Made by a program: the position numbers and the translations under genes
Shown: positions 48,573 through 57,672 of the stretch, piece after piece
How positions within the stretch are numbered: the first letter of the stretch is position 1
Layout: every line of letters starts with the position of its first letter
Source: Shinella sp. WSJ-2
GTDB taxonomy: Bacteria; Pseudomonadota; Alphaproteobacteria; Rhizobiales; Rhizobiaceae
Reading direction: 5' to 3'
Length of the DNA: 64,000 nt
Assembly: GCF_003432075.1 (NCBI RefSeq)
Contig: NZ_QWBU01000002.1
Span: 496,001 to 560,000 of the forward strand
The notes under the pieces: model-generated
Databases searched by the model: none
What the model saw: only the letters and a program-made list of their open reading frames with translations
Told to the model about the DNA's origin: nothing

Positions 48573-48668
48573 CAATTCCAGCAAAAGTGCGAAGCTGCTT
48601 TGCGTCCGGAATTGCGTAAAAACAAAGAACTGGAGCAATTCGGCGATTCGAAGAAAAGCTGAAACGCT
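48571..48668. repeat. Rhizobial intergenic repeat, copy 1
   Basis: Starts GCAATTCC and has an inner GGAATTGC at 48608-48615, with AAAGTGCGAAGC between them and CGATTCGAAGAAAAGC after. It matches the element at 53856-53957. It fills the gap between the convergent pheA and nudC genes. Confidence 0.75.
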
Positions 48669-49643
48669 CTAAATCTTCCAGTCCAGCCAGTCGCGCATCA
48701 GACGGTGCGCGATGGCGCCCTTCGGCGGCGGCGTGGTGGTGCCCGCTGCTGTGCCGGACGTGGCGCTGCGCTCGATCATCTCGGCCGTTTCGTCGCGGGT
48801 GAACCAGCGGCAGTCCTCCAGCTCCGTCTCGTCGCGGCGGATGTCGAAGGAGATCGCCTCGGCATAGCAGCCGATCATCAGGGAATGCGGCATCGGCCAC
48901 GGCTGCGAGGCATGGTAGCGCACGCGGCCGACCTTGATGCCGGATTCTTCCAGCGTTTCGCGGCGCACCGTATGTTCTATCGTCTCGCCCGGCTCCAGGA
49001 AGCCGGCGAGGCAGGAATACATGCCCGGCTGGAAGTGCGGCGAGCGGCCGAGCAGGCAGAGGTCCCGTTCTATATCGATGACCAGCATGATGGCTACCGG
49101 ATCGGTGCGCGGGAAGATCGTGTGGTTGCAGGCCTCGCAGACACGGCGATAGCCGCCGATCTCCGAGCGGGTGGGCGAACCGCACTTGCCGCAGAACCGG
49201 TTGTTGCCGTTCCAGGTCATCAGGCTGGAGGCCTGGGCGAACTGGCCGAGCAGGTCGTCGTCGAGCATCTGCTGGCGATAGAGCGTGCGCCCGTCGGTGG
49301 CCTTCAGCGGTTCCTGCAGCGTATCGGGATCGGCCCGCACGGGGATCGCCAGCCGCGGCTCACCGTTCTTGAGATAGCCGAGCAGGATGGATTCGTCCGG
49401 GATAGGATCGAGTTCGGCAAGCTCGTAGGGCGCAAAGAGTGGATCTATGATCTTCTCGTCATGCTTGACGACGAGCTTGCCGCTGGCGAGCGCGAAGGCA
49501 TGCACGTTTTCCGCCTTGAAGGCCTGTTCCAGGCAATCGGCGGCGCGGTGTTCGGATTGGCGGTCGAGCGTGTTTTCCGCAAAGGCCACCATGGTGCTGG
49601 GTTCCGCATGCGGGCGATAGAGATCGAAAAGCGATGGCTTCAT
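48669..49643 (-). CDS. nudC: NAD(+) diphosphatase (NudC)
   Basis: 324 residues. Cleaves NAD(H) and removes NAD caps from RNA. Four-cysteine zinc motif FCGKCG...VCEACN, then the Nudix box GFLEPGETIEHTVRRETLEE-SGI with the catalytic glutamates, then YHASQPWPMPHSLMIG (the SQPWPFPxS signature of NudC). The start ATG overlaps the HIT gene stop (ATGA), so the two are coupled. Confidence 0.95.
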   Translation of the reverse strand: MKPSLFDLYRPHAEPSTMVAFAENTLDRQSEHRAADCLEQAFKAENVHAFALASGKLVVKHDEKIIDPLFAPYELAELDPIPDESILLGYLKNGEPRLAIPVRADPDTLQEPLKATDGRTLYRQQMLDDDLLGQFAQASSLMTWNGNNRFCGKCGSPTRSEIGGYRRVCEACNHTIFPRTDPVAIMLVIDIERDLCLLGRSPHFQPGMYSCLAGFLEPGETIEHTVRRETLEESGIKVGRVRYHASQPWPMPHSLMIGCYAEAISFDIRRDETELEDCRWFTRDETAEMIERSATSGTAAGTTTPPPKGAIAHRLMRDWLDWKI

Positions 49644-50050
49644 GGGGTCATTGCGTCCAAAAGCTTGGCTGAAAAGGCCTTGGTTTCCTCGGCCGAGCGC
49701 GGCTCGGCGGTGCCGAAGCCCCAGACGGGGCCGGGCCAGTTGGGATCGCCCTCGCTGCGGGCGATGACATGAACATGAAGCTGGCGCACGATATTGCCGA
49801 GCGCCCCGGTATTGATCTTCGTTGCCCCCGTCACCTTCTTCAACGCCTCGGCGACGAGCGTGGTCTCGAAGGTCAGCATGGTCTGGTCGAGCGGCGTGAG
49901 GTGGAAGATCTCGCTGACATCAGGGCGCTGCGGCACCAGAACCAGCCAGGGCCAGCGGCTGTCCTTCATAAGGCGCAGCTCGCACAGGCCGATCTTCGTC
50001 AGGAGATCGCTGTCGCGCGCCAGCCGGTCGTCGGGTCGAAAATCGCTCAT
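49640..50050 (-). CDS. HIT domain protein
   Basis: 136 residues from the ATG at 50050 (GGGAGA upstream). HIT-family nucleotide hydrolase fold with RQLHVHVIAR (H-x-H-x-H, the family signature) and WLVLVPQRPDVSEI. Likely acts on dinucleotide polyphosphates or nucleoside phosphoramidates. Co-transcribed with nudC, which fits a role in nucleotide clean-up. Confidence 0.92.
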   Translation of the reverse strand: MSDFRPDDRLARDSDLLTKIGLCELRLMKDSRWPWLVLVPQRPDVSEIFHLTPLDQTMLTFETTLVAEALKKVTGATKINTGALGNIVRQLHVHVIARSEGDPNWPGPVWGFGTAEPRSAEETKAFSAKLLDAMTP

Positions 50051-50162
50051 CGGGTTCTCCCGCATGCTGTTATCAACGATTCATGCCATGGGCCCGAATT
50101 CCCTCCAACAGTTTTTTATAAGCCGCGCTTGCATTCGGATGGAATATTGCCGATATGGGGGA

Positions 50163-50262
50163 CGGGAGGTTGGTGGTGGACGAGCCACTCGCCAACCGGG
50201 TCAGGTCCGGAAGGAAGCAGCCCCAACGAGCTCCGGCACGGGTCATCGTGCCAGCCTCCCAC
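50163..50262 (+). ncRNA. ffs: Signal recognition particle RNA (4.5S)
   Basis: About 100 bases. The diagnostic core TCAGGTCCGGAAGGAAGCAG is present with CCC just after it. The ends GGGAGG and CCTCCC pair, giving the long hairpin of bacterial 4.5S RNA. It binds Ffh to target membrane proteins. Placed just upstream of dnaX, the conserved rhizobial position. Confidence 0.97.
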
Positions 50263-50321
50263 CTTACCGTCCTGCTTCTGGCCGTCCTGTCGGGACAGAC
50301 ATTTGAATAACGGCAGGGTCG

Positions 50322-52202
50322 ATGAGCGACGAAACCTCCAAACCGTCCACCGAAAAGCCCGCCGCCTATCGCGTCCTTGCGCGAAAGTACCGGCCGAAGA
50401 ATTTCTCGGACCTCATGGTCGGCCAGGAGCCGATGGTCCGCACGCTGACGAATGCGTTCGAGACCGGCCGTATCGCCCAGGCCTATATGCTGACGGGTGT
50501 CCGCGGGGTCGGCAAGACGACGACCGCCCGCATCCTGGCCCGCGCGCTGAACTACAAGACCCCTGAGATCGACAAGCCGACGATCGACCTTCGTGTGCCC
50601 GGCGAACATTGCCAGGCGATCATGGAAGGCCGCCATGTCGACGTCATCGAGATGGACGCCGCCTCGCATACGGGTATCGACGACATTAGAGAGATCATCG
50701 AGCAGGTGCGCTACCGCCCGGTTTCGGCGCGCTACAAAGTTTATATCATCGACGAAGTGCACATGCTCTCGACGCAGGCCTTCAACGGCCTTTTGAAGAC
50801 GCTCGAAGAGCCACCGGAGCACGTGAAGTTCATTTTCGCGACGACGGAAATTCGGAAAGTTCCAATCACCGTCCTGTCGCGCTGCCAGCGTTTCGACCTG
50901 CGCCGCATCGGCGCGTCGGATCTCGTCGGCCTGTTCACCACCATTCTCGGCAAGGAAGGCGTCGAGTTCGAGCCGGATGCGCTGGCCATGGTTGCCCGTG
51001 CCGCCGAAGGCTCGGCGCGTGACGGCCTGTCGCTGCTCGACCAGGCGATCGCCCACGGTGCCGGCCGCGTCGAAGTCGATGCCGTGCGCTCCATGCTCGG
51101 CCTTGCCGACCGCGCCCGCATCGTCGATCTTTTCGCGCATATCGTGAAGGGCGATGCCGCGGCAGCCCTTGCCGAATTCGCCGCGCAATACGAGGCGGGT
51201 GCCAGCCCCTCCGTCGTGCTAACGGACCTTGCCGATTTCACCCATCTCGTCACCCGCATGAAATATGTGCCGGACGCGACCGGCGACCAGTCGCTGAGCG
51301 AGGTCGAGCGCGTGCGCGGCGTCGAATTCGCCAATTCCATCGCGGTCACGGCGCTGTCGCGCATGTGGCAGATGCTGCTCAAGGGCATTCCGGAAGCCGA
51401 GGCCTCCAGCCGTCCGGCCGGGGCCGCCGAAATGGTTATCATCCGCCTCGCCCATGCGGCCAACCTGCCTTCACCGGAAGACGCCGCGCGCCGGCTCGCC
51501 GACCTCACCAGCGGTGACGGCGGCGGCAACGGTTTTCGAGCACCGCCATCGGGCGGGAATGGCGGCCAGCCATCGGCGCAGGCTTCCGTTTCCGCCGTCG
51601 CGCGCCAGCCGGATCAGCCGCTGCGGGCTCAGGCCGGTGGTGGCGCCGTCACCATGCTGCGCCCCGTCCCGCAGCCCGAGCCCGCCGCGCAGCCAGTCGG
51701 CCGGGTTGAGACCGCGCCTGCCGCCCAGCCGGCCGCCGCGCCAAAAGTCCCGGTCAACTCGATTTCCGACGTCGCCGATCTCTGCACCAAGAACCGCGAT
51801 ATCCGCCTCCGGGCGCTGGTGCGCGCCTTCGTGCGGCCCGTCAGCGTCGAGCCCGGCAAGCTGGAAATCAGTCTGACCGACGACGCGCCGAAATCGCTGG
51901 TCGCCGACCTCTCGAACCGGCTCCAGGAATGGACGGGCCAGCGCTGGCTGGTCATTCTGTCGCGCGAGGCCGGTGGCCCCACGCTTTCGGAAGCCGAAAC
52001 GATGGCGCAGGAAGCTCGTGTGGCGGACGCGCGCCAGGACCCCGACGTCGCGGCCATTCTGCAACGCTTTCCCGGCGCCAAGATCACCGACGTACGGATC
52101 AAGGTACAGGAAACCGAAGATGAGCCCGAGACGGTCGTGGTCGCGGCCGCAGCGGAATCCGCCGAGGGTGACATCCTGCCCGGCGACGATATTGAACATT
52201 AA
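50322..52202 (+). CDS. dnaX: DNA polymerase III subunit gamma/tau
   Basis: 626 residues. Clamp-loader AAA+ ATPase: Walker A GVRGVGKTTTARILARALN, VIEMDAASHTGIDDIRE, YIIDEVHMLSTQAFNGLLKT (Walker B), and KFIFATTEIRKVPITVLSRC with sensor 1 and arginine finger. The usual four-cysteine zinc module between the P-loop and DVIEMDAAS is reduced to a single cysteine (EHCQAIMEGRHVD). The middle is rich in Ala, Pro and Gln (linker); the tail is the tau-specific part. Downstream of the SRP RNA and 25 bases upstream of ybaB. Confidence 0.97.
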   Translation: MSDETSKPSTEKPAAYRVLARKYRPKNFSDLMVGQEPMVRTLTNAFETGRIAQAYMLTGVRGVGKTTTARILARALNYKTPEIDKPTIDLRVPGEHCQAIMEGRHVDVIEMDAASHTGIDDIREIIEQVRYRPVSARYKVYIIDEVHMLSTQAFNGLLKTLEEPPEHVKFIFATTEIRKVPITVLSRCQRFDLRRIGASDLVGLFTTILGKEGVEFEPDALAMVARAAEGSARDGLSLLDQAIAHGAGRVEVDAVRSMLGLADRARIVDLFAHIVKGDAAAALAEFAAQYEAGASPSVVLTDLADFTHLVTRMKYVPDATGDQSLSEVERVRGVEFANSIAVTALSRMWQMLLKGIPEAEASSRPAGAAEMVIIRLAHAANLPSPEDAARRLADLTSGDGGGNGFRAPPSGGNGGQPSAQASVSAVARQPDQPLRAQAGGGAVTMLRPVPQPEPAAQPVGRVETAPAAQPAAAPKVPVNSISDVADLCTKNRDIRLRALVRAFVRPVSVEPGKLEISLTDDAPKSLVADLSNRLQEWTGQRWLVILSREAGGPTLSEAETMAQEARVADARQDPDVAAILQRFPGAKITDVRIKVQETEDEPETVVVAAAAESAEGDILPGDDIEH

Positions 52203-52227
52203 TATCCAAAAATAAGAGGAGAGACCG

Positions 52228-52551
52228 ATGCGCGACATCATGGGCATGATGGGCAAGGTCAAGGAAATGCAGGCCAAGATGGAGAAGATGCAGGAGGAGA
52301 TCGCCGCCCTTGAGGTGAACGGCTCTTCCGGCGGCGGCATGGTCTCCGTCACGCTCGACGGCAAGGGCAACCTCAAGGCCCTCAAGATCGATCCCTCGCT
52401 CTTCAAGGAAGACGACGTCGAAATCCTCGAGGACCTGATCGTCGCGGCCCACAAGGATGCCAAGGACAAGGCCGAGGCCCAGGCGGCCGAAAAGACCAAG
52501 GCGCTGACCGCCGGCCTGCCGATCCCGCCCGGCTTCAAACTGCCGTTCTGA
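52228..52551 (+). CDS. YbaB/EbfC family nucleoid-associated protein
   Basis: 107 residues. [19 protein letters not shown] (coiled-coil helix), [20 protein letters not shown] and [20 protein letters not shown] are family signatures. Forms a small DNA-binding dimer. It follows dnaX, as in most bacteria (dnaX-ybaB-recR order), although here recR lies farther off behind two other genes. Confidence 0.95.
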   Translation: MRDIMGMMGKVKEMQAKMEKMQEEIAALEVNGSSGGGMVSVTLDGKGNLKALKIDPSLFKEDDVEILEDLIVAAHKDAKDKAEAQAAEKTKALTAGLPIPPGFKLPF

Positions 52552-52586
52552 TCCTGTAGGGTAAGGGCTCCCGAGGAGGATTTCCG

Positions 52587-53198
52587 ATGAGCCTGATGAC
52601 CCTGCTTGTCTTTGCCGGCGCGCTGATGATGGCGGCCGGTTCGCCCGGTCCGAGCATTGCCGCCCTCGTTGCCCGCGTGCTGTCGCGCGGGCCTAAGGAT
52701 GTGCTGCCCTTCCTCGCCGCCATGTGGATCGGCGAGGGTGTCTGGCTCACCTTCGCCGTGCTCGGTCTTGCCGCGATTGCCGAAACCTTCCACGCCGCCT
52801 TCGTCGCCATCAAATGGCTCGGCGTCGCCTATCTGCTCTATCTCGCCTGGAAAATGTGGTTCGCGCCGACCGACACCGGGGAGGAGGCGCTGCCCGAGGC
52901 GCGCTCCGGCGCAAAACTGTTCTTCGCCGGGCTGACGGTGACGCTCGGCAATCCCAAGATCATGATGTTCTACGTGGCGCTTCTGCCTGCGATCATCGAT
53001 CTCGGCGCCGTTACGCTGGTCGGCTGGGCCGAACTGGTCGTGACGATGTTCGTCGTGCTCGTGGCGATCGATCTCGCCTGGGTGTTCCTCGCCTCCCGCG
53101 CCCGCCTGTTCCTGAAGAGCCCGCGTGCCGTGCGCATCGCCAACCGGCTCAGCGCCGGCACCATGGCGGGTGCCGCGGCGGCGATTGCCGCGCGCTGA
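52587..53198 (+). CDS. LysE family translocator
   Basis: 203 residues, about six membrane helices: MTLLVFAGALMMAAGSPGPS at the start (LysE/RhtB family), AIKWLGVAYLLYLAWKMW, FFAGLTVTLGNPKIMMFYVA, and a final helix with AGAAAAIAA. Exports amino acids or similar small molecules. Substrate unknown. GAGGAGG precedes the ATG at 8 bases. Its stop is followed at once by the convergent MOSC gene end. Confidence 0.9.
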   Translation: MSLMTLLVFAGALMMAAGSPGPSIAALVARVLSRGPKDVLPFLAAMWIGEGVWLTFAVLGLAAIAETFHAAFVAIKWLGVAYLLYLAWKMWFAPTDTGEEALPEARSGAKLFFAGLTVTLGNPKIMMFYVALLPAIIDLGAVTLVGWAELVVTMFVVLVAIDLAWVFLASRARLFLKSPRAVRIANRLSAGTMAGAAAAIAAR

Positions 53199-53813
53199 TC
53201 AGCCGGTCAGCGCGGCGCGCAACTTGTCGGCGATAGGGGCGGCGAGATAGCGGATGCGGTCGTCTTCGGATATGTTCTTGCCGTAGGTACGCAGCAGTTC
53301 CGGCATGGTGACGGGGTCACCGTGGAACGGAGTATAGGTCACGGCATCGCCCGCCTGCACCACGCCGTCGCGCAGGACCCGGCAGTAGAAACCCGGCCGG
53401 CCGGCCTGCATGAAGCGGCGTGCGAAACCGGGATCGCCCATCTTCGCCGTCAGCGTGTTGCAGGGAATACGCGTCGAGGTCACTTCGAGAAGCACGCTCT
53501 CCGTCTCGAACCGGTCGCCGACGGAGACGGAGCGGCTGTCGATACCCTGGATGACGAGATTTTCACCCAGCGTGCCGGGCTCGATGCTGCGGCCAAGCTC
53601 CTTCGCCCACCAGTCGAGATCCACGGAGCCAAGGCCATAGACGGCCTGTTCCGGGCCGCCATGGTGCTTTCGGTTGCAAATCGCGTCGCCCAGAAGTCCC
53701 TCGCGATCGACGACGATGGCCGCATCGGTCGGCACCTTGAAAATGCCGGTCTTGTAGCCTTTGCCTGGGATGGGGCGGGCGACGCCCGTACAGACGGCGA
53801 GGATTTTGATCAA
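53199..53813 (-). CDS. MOSC domain protein
   Basis: 204 residues with a TTG start at 53813, chosen because GGAG lies 8 bases upstream and homologues begin IKILAVCTG; the longer frame up to 53972 would run through an intergenic repeat. MOSC domain with AICNRKHHGGPEQAVYGLG, GENLVIQGIDSRSVSVGD and TRIPCNTLTAKM containing the conserved cysteine. MOSC proteins act with the molybdenum cofactor and can reduce N-hydroxylated compounds. Confidence 0.88.
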   Translation of the reverse strand: MIKILAVCTGVARPIPGKGYKTGIFKVPTDAAIVVDREGLLGDAICNRKHHGGPEQAVYGLGSVDLDWWAKELGRSIEPGTLGENLVIQGIDSRSVSVGDRFETESVLLEVTSTRIPCNTLTAKMGDPGFARRFMQAGRPGFYCRVLRDGVVQAGDAVTYTPFHGDPVTMPELLRTYGKNISEDDRIRYLAAPIADKLRAALTG

Positions 53814-53855
53814 GCGTCGATCTCCAAAGATTCCGTTTCCTCTTGATATGGGGCC

Positions 53856-53957
53856 GAGCAATTCCAGTAAAAGTGCGAAGCGGTTTTGCGTCCGGAATTG
53901 CGCAAAACAAAAGGCAGAGCGTTTTCGCGATTCAAAGAAACGCGGAAATGCTCTAGA
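53856..53957. repeat. Rhizobial intergenic repeat, copy 2
   Basis: Same element as 48571-48668: GCAATTCC at 53858-53865, AAAGTGCGAAGC, GGAATTGC at 53894-53901, then CGATTCAAAGAAACGCGGAA. It lies between the divergent MOSC and recR genes and reaches within 10 bases of the recR start, so it must overlap their control region. Confidence 0.78.
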
Positions 53958-53965
53958 TAGCGGCA

Positions 53966-54571
53966 ATGGCAAAACGAGTCACCGGCCCCGAAATCGAAAA
54001 ACTCATCCAGCTCCTGGCCAAGGTGCCGGGCCTCGGGCCGCGCTCGGCGCGGCGTGCGGCGCTGCATCTCGTCAAGAAGAAGGATCAGCTGCTCGGCCCG
54101 CTCGCCGACGCGATGGGCGAAGCGCATCGCAAGGTGCGCATCTGCTCCTGCTGCGGCAACGTCGATACCAGCGATCCCTGCACCGTCTGCACGGATGTGC
54201 GCCGCGACCACGCGATGATCATCGTCGTCGAGGACGTTTCCGACCTCTGGGCGCTGGAACGCGCTGGCGCGATGAACGCGGCCTATCATGTGCTCGGCGG
54301 GACGCTCTCGCCGCTCGATGGCGTGGGGCCTGACGATCTCAACATCCGCGGCCTTGTCGACCGGGTGGCGAAGGGCGGCGTGCGCGAACTGATCATCGCC
54401 GTCAACGCCACCGTCGAGGGCCAGACGACGGCGCATTACATCACCGACCAGCTCTCGGGCCTAGACGTGAAGATCACGCGGCTTGCCCACGGCGTGCCGG
54501 TGGGCGGCGAGCTCGATTATCTCGACGAAGGAACCCTGACGGCCGCACTCCGCGCCCGCACCGCGATCTGA
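53966..54571 (+). CDS. recR: Recombination protein RecR
   Basis: 201 residues, full length. Helix-hairpin-helix near the start ([17 protein letters not shown]), a zinc finger [16 protein letters not shown], and a Toprim domain with [15 protein letters not shown] and [19 protein letters not shown]. Works with RecF and RecO to load RecA on gaps. GC-rich core gene. The intergenic repeat lies directly upstream. Confidence 0.98.
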   Translation: MAKRVTGPEIEKLIQLLAKVPGLGPRSARRAALHLVKKKDQLLGPLADAMGEAHRKVRICSCCGNVDTSDPCTVCTDVRRDHAMIIVVEDVSDLWALERAGAMNAAYHVLGGTLSPLDGVGPDDLNIRGLVDRVAKGGVRELIIAVNATVEGQTTAHYITDQLSGLDVKITRLAHGVPVGGELDYLDEGTLTAALRARTAI

Positions 54572-54582
54572 GGAGACCCCTT

Positions 54583-55836
54583 TTGAGCATGCGCAAAGCC
54601 TTGAAGGCCTCCATTGGCATCGCCCTGTTTTCCCTCGCTTTGGCCCTGCCGGCGGCGGCCGCGTCCAAGGCCGAGGTCGAGAAGATGTTCCGGGCATGGA
54701 TCGACAAGGATCTCTGGCCGGCTGCGAAGAAGACCGGCGTCAGCGAGAAGACCTTTCGCGCGGCGATGGAGGGTGTGACGCTCAACTGGGATCTGCCCGA
54801 TCTCGTGCCGCCCGGCTCCAAGCCGAAGAAGGAGCAGGCGCAGAGCCAGGCGGAGTTCTCCTCGCCGGGTGCCTATTTCTCCGAAAAGCGCCTGCAGGGG
54901 CTGGCGGGTACCGGCCGCAGCCTTGCCAAAACGCATGGTTCGACGCTGCGCAAGATCGAGCAGAAATTCGGCGTTCCCGGCGAGATCGTCGTTGCCGTCT
55001 GGGGCCGTGAATCCGGTTTCGGCAGCGCGAAGATCCCCTATTCTGCCGTCGAGGTGCTCGCCACCAAGGCCTTCATGTCGACGCGCAAGGACCTTTTCCG
55101 CAAGGAGCTGATCGCCGCCCTGCACATCGTCGATGGCGGCGACCGCACGGTGGCGCAACTGAAAGGCTCCTGGGCCGGCGCGCTCGGCCAGCCGCAGTTC
55201 ATGCCGACCAGCTACCTGCAATATGCCGTCGATTTCGACGGCGACGGCGTGCGCGATATCTGGGGCTCGGTGCCGGACAGCCTGGCGTCGATTGCCAACT
55301 ATCTCGCCAAGAAGGGCTGGCAGGCCGGTCGCAGCTGGGGCTACGAGGTCTCCATTCCCGATGGCGTGTCCTGTGCGCAGGAGGGGCCTGACCTCGCCAA
55401 GCCGATCTCGGCCTGGGCGGCGACGGGTATCAAGCGCATTTCCGGCAAGGGCTTTTCGGGTGGCGAGGCCAAAGCTTCCGGCATGATGTTGGTTCCGGCA
55501 GGCACGCATGGGCCGGAATTCATCGTCACGCCGAATTTTTACGTGCTCAAGGAATACAACAACTCCGACCTCTATGCGCTCTTCCTCGGCAATCTCGCCG
55601 ATCGCATCGCCTATGGCGGCGGGGCGTTCCAGGGCCAGTGGGGCGATATCGGCAAGATGCTGCGCTCGGATGTGCTGGCCATGCAGAAGGCGCTGGTCGC
55701 CAAGGGTTACGATGTCGGAAAGGTCGATGGCCTGCCGGGCTACAAGACCCGCCGCTCGCTCGGCGACTGGCAGGCGAAGAACGGGCTTGCGCCGACCTGC
55801 TACCCGGATGCCTTGCTGAAATCTAAACTGCGGTAA
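54583..55836 (+). CDS. Lytic murein transglycosylase (MltB-like)
   Basis: 417 residues. I use the TTG at 54583 (AGGAGA 6 bases upstream); an ATG at 54589 is the alternative. Signal peptide KASIGIALFSLALALPAAAA. Catalytic domain with AVWGRESGFGSAKIPYSAVE (the glutamate in G-R-E-S), GSWAGALGQPQFMPTSYLQY and DGDGVRDIWGSVPDSLASIA. C-terminal peptidoglycan-binding helices (DVLAMQKALVAKGYDVGKVD). It cleaves glycan strands to anhydro-muropeptides in the periplasm. Directly after recR. Confidence 0.95.
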   Translation: MSMRKALKASIGIALFSLALALPAAAASKAEVEKMFRAWIDKDLWPAAKKTGVSEKTFRAAMEGVTLNWDLPDLVPPGSKPKKEQAQSQAEFSSPGAYFSEKRLQGLAGTGRSLAKTHGSTLRKIEQKFGVPGEIVVAVWGRESGFGSAKIPYSAVEVLATKAFMSTRKDLFRKELIAALHIVDGGDRTVAQLKGSWAGALGQPQFMPTSYLQYAVDFDGDGVRDIWGSVPDSLASIANYLAKKGWQAGRSWGYEVSIPDGVSCAQEGPDLAKPISAWAATGIKRISGKGFSGGEAKASGMMLVPAGTHGPEFIVTPNFYVLKEYNNSDLYALFLGNLADRIAYGGGAFQGQWGDIGKMLRSDVLAMQKALVAKGYDVGKVDGLPGYKTRRSLGDWQAKNGLAPTCYPDALLKSKLR

Positions 55837-55838
55837 AA

Positions 55839-55876
55839 CATTTCCAGCAAAAGCACCAAGCGGCTTTCCTCCGCTT
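55839..55876. repeat. Diverged partial copy of the intergenic repeat
   Basis: CATTTCCAGCAAAAGCACCA followed by AGCGGCTTTCCTCCGCT resembles the first half of the elements at 48571 and 53856. Its second half is missing because the convergent MFS gene ends here. Confidence 0.45.
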
Positions 55877-57503
55877 AGTGCATGTCCACCTGCCGCTTGA
55901 ACCGCTCGTATTCGTGCGGGACGATGGTCTGGCGCTCGATCATGCGGTGGACGCGCGGGTCCTCCGCGCCGCTGTGCAGCTGGCGCAGCTTTTCGCCATT
56001 AGCGGCGTCCGCATGGGTGCGGCGCTGGTTGTGGCGGACATATTCCACCCAGGTCGGCACGTGATAGGTCTCGGTCCAGATCGTCGGGTTCTCAAGATCG
56101 CGCATCAGCGCCCATTGACCGGCACCGTCGCGGATGCGGATGCGCCGCCGCTCGGTCATCGCCTCCAGGAATTCCGGAATGTCGCCCTCGGCGATCTGGT
56201 AGTCGATGAGAATGACGATCGGGCCGCTGCGCGGTTTGAGGTCGAGAGGCAGATCCGGCTCGCTGAAGCGGTTGAGCGGATCGACATTGAGGCTTTGTAG
56301 TTCGGGCAGCGCATAGCGCAGGCCGAGGGCCGCACCCGCGATCATCGCGACGGCGGAGGCGAGGAGTGCGGTCTGCGCGCCGTGCGTATCGGCGGTCGTG
56401 CCCCAGATCCAGCTGCCGGCGGCGATGCCGCCGAAGGTGGTGGTCTGATAGAGCGACAGCGCACGGGCGACGACCCAGCGCGGAGTGGAGAGTTGCACCG
56501 TCGTGTTGAACAGCGAGAGCGCCATGACCCAGGAGGAGCCCGCGATCAACAGCACGGCGCCGGTGATCGCCGCCGAAGTGCTGATCGCCGATACCGTGGC
56601 TGCGATGGCGAAGCCGGTGAAGGCCATGCGGGCGATGGTCTCACTGGTGAATTTTTCACGCAACCGTGCGTTCATCAGCGCGCCGCCGATGGCGCCGAGG
56701 CCGAAACAGCCGAGCAGGATGCCGTAGGTCAACGGCCCGCCGGCCACGAGATCGCGGGCGATCAGCGGCAGAAGCGAAAGGATGGAGCTGGTCGCCAGAC
56801 CAAAGGCGAAACCGCGCAGCAGAACCTTGCCGATATTCGGCGACATCGAGACGTAACGCAGGCCCGCCGAGATGGCGCGGCCGAAATCTTCGCGCGGCAA
56901 GGCACGCGGCGAGACGTTCGGCTTCCAGCGGATCAGCGCATAGAGCAGCGCGAAATAGCTGAGCGCATTGGCGGCGAAGGCGGCTGCGGCACCAGCCGCG
57001 GCAACGATCGCGCCGCCGATCGCTGGGCCGACGGAGCGGGTGAGGTTGAAGCCCATGCTGTTGAGAGATACGGCGGCGGGCAGGTCCTCTCGCGGCACCA
57101 TGTCGCCGACGGAGGCCTGCCAGGCCGGGTTATTGAGCGCCACCCCGCAGCCGAGCAGGAAGGTGAAGGTCAAAAGCAGCCAGGGCGTGATGACGCCATA
57201 CCAGGTACAGAGGGTGAGGCCGATCGCGACCGCCAGCATGAAACACTGCGCCGTCAGCATCAGCTTGCGCCGGTCGAAATTATCGGCGAGCGCGCCGGCG
57301 GCGACGGAAAACAGCATGATCGGCAGCGAGGTCGAGGCCTGCACCAGCGCCACCATGTTGGCGGAGGGTGAGATCGAGGCCATCATCCAGGCCGCACCGA
57401 CGGACTGGATGAGCCCGCCGAAATTGGAGATCAGGCTCGCCGCCCAGATCAGCCGAAAGGTTTCGTTTCGGAAGGGGGCGAGGGGGGATTTCCGGTCCGG
57501 CAC
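55875..57503 (-). CDS. MFS transporter with C-terminal soluble domain
   Basis: 542 residues from the GTG at 57503. Twelve membrane helices of the MFS_3 (enterobactin-exporter-like) type: RNETFRLIWAASLISNFGGL, PIMLFSVAAGALADNFDRRK (motif A-like), FTFLLGCGVALNNPAWQASV. The last 120 residues (from IVILIDYQIAEGDIPEFLEA through DGAGQWALMRDLENPT) are a soluble domain similar to the antibiotic-monooxygenase-like fold attached to many MFS_3 proteins. Substrate unknown; family members export siderophores or drugs. Confidence 0.88.
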   Translation of the reverse strand: MPDRKSPLAPFRNETFRLIWAASLISNFGGLIQSVGAAWMMASISPSANMVALVQASTSLPIMLFSVAAGALADNFDRRKLMLTAQCFMLAVAIGLTLCTWYGVITPWLLLTFTFLLGCGVALNNPAWQASVGDMVPREDLPAAVSLNSMGFNLTRSVGPAIGGAIVAAAGAAAAFAANALSYFALLYALIRWKPNVSPRALPREDFGRAISAGLRYVSMSPNIGKVLLRGFAFGLATSSILSLLPLIARDLVAGGPLTYGILLGCFGLGAIGGALMNARLREKFTSETIARMAFTGFAIAATVSAISTSAAITGAVLLIAGSSWVMALSLFNTTVQLSTPRWVVARALSLYQTTTFGGIAAGSWIWGTTADTHGAQTALLASAVAMIAGAALGLRYALPELQSLNVDPLNRFSEPDLPLDLKPRSGPIVILIDYQIAEGDIPEFLEAMTERRRIRIRDGAGQWALMRDLENPTIWTETYHVPTWVEYVRHNQRRTHADAANGEKLRQLHSGAEDPRVHRMIERQTIVPHEYERFKRQVDMH

Positions 57504-57615
57504 GGTGGGGCACTCATTCTCGACGCAGTGATCACTTGCAATCTAGTCCAAAGAACAAAAGCGGCAAGGCGATGACGCGCAAATCGCTCGCCCACAGGCG
57601 CATTCAGGCCTGACC

Positions 57616-57644
57616 TTGCATTTGTGACAAACCCGGTCTATATC
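57616..57644 (+). promoter_or_regulatory. Promoter of the rimP-nusA operon
   Basis: TTGCAT (57616-57621), 17-base spacer, TATATC (57639-57644): a good housekeeping-type promoter about 107 bases before the rimP start. Confidence 0.6.
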
Positions 57645-57672
57645 ACTCCCAAATTCTTGATCGTCAGATGAA

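Noticed and set aside
53814-53972. N-terminal extension of the MOSC protein
   Set aside because: The extension would translate an intergenic repeat and lacks a ribosome site. A TTG start with GGAG matches homologues better.
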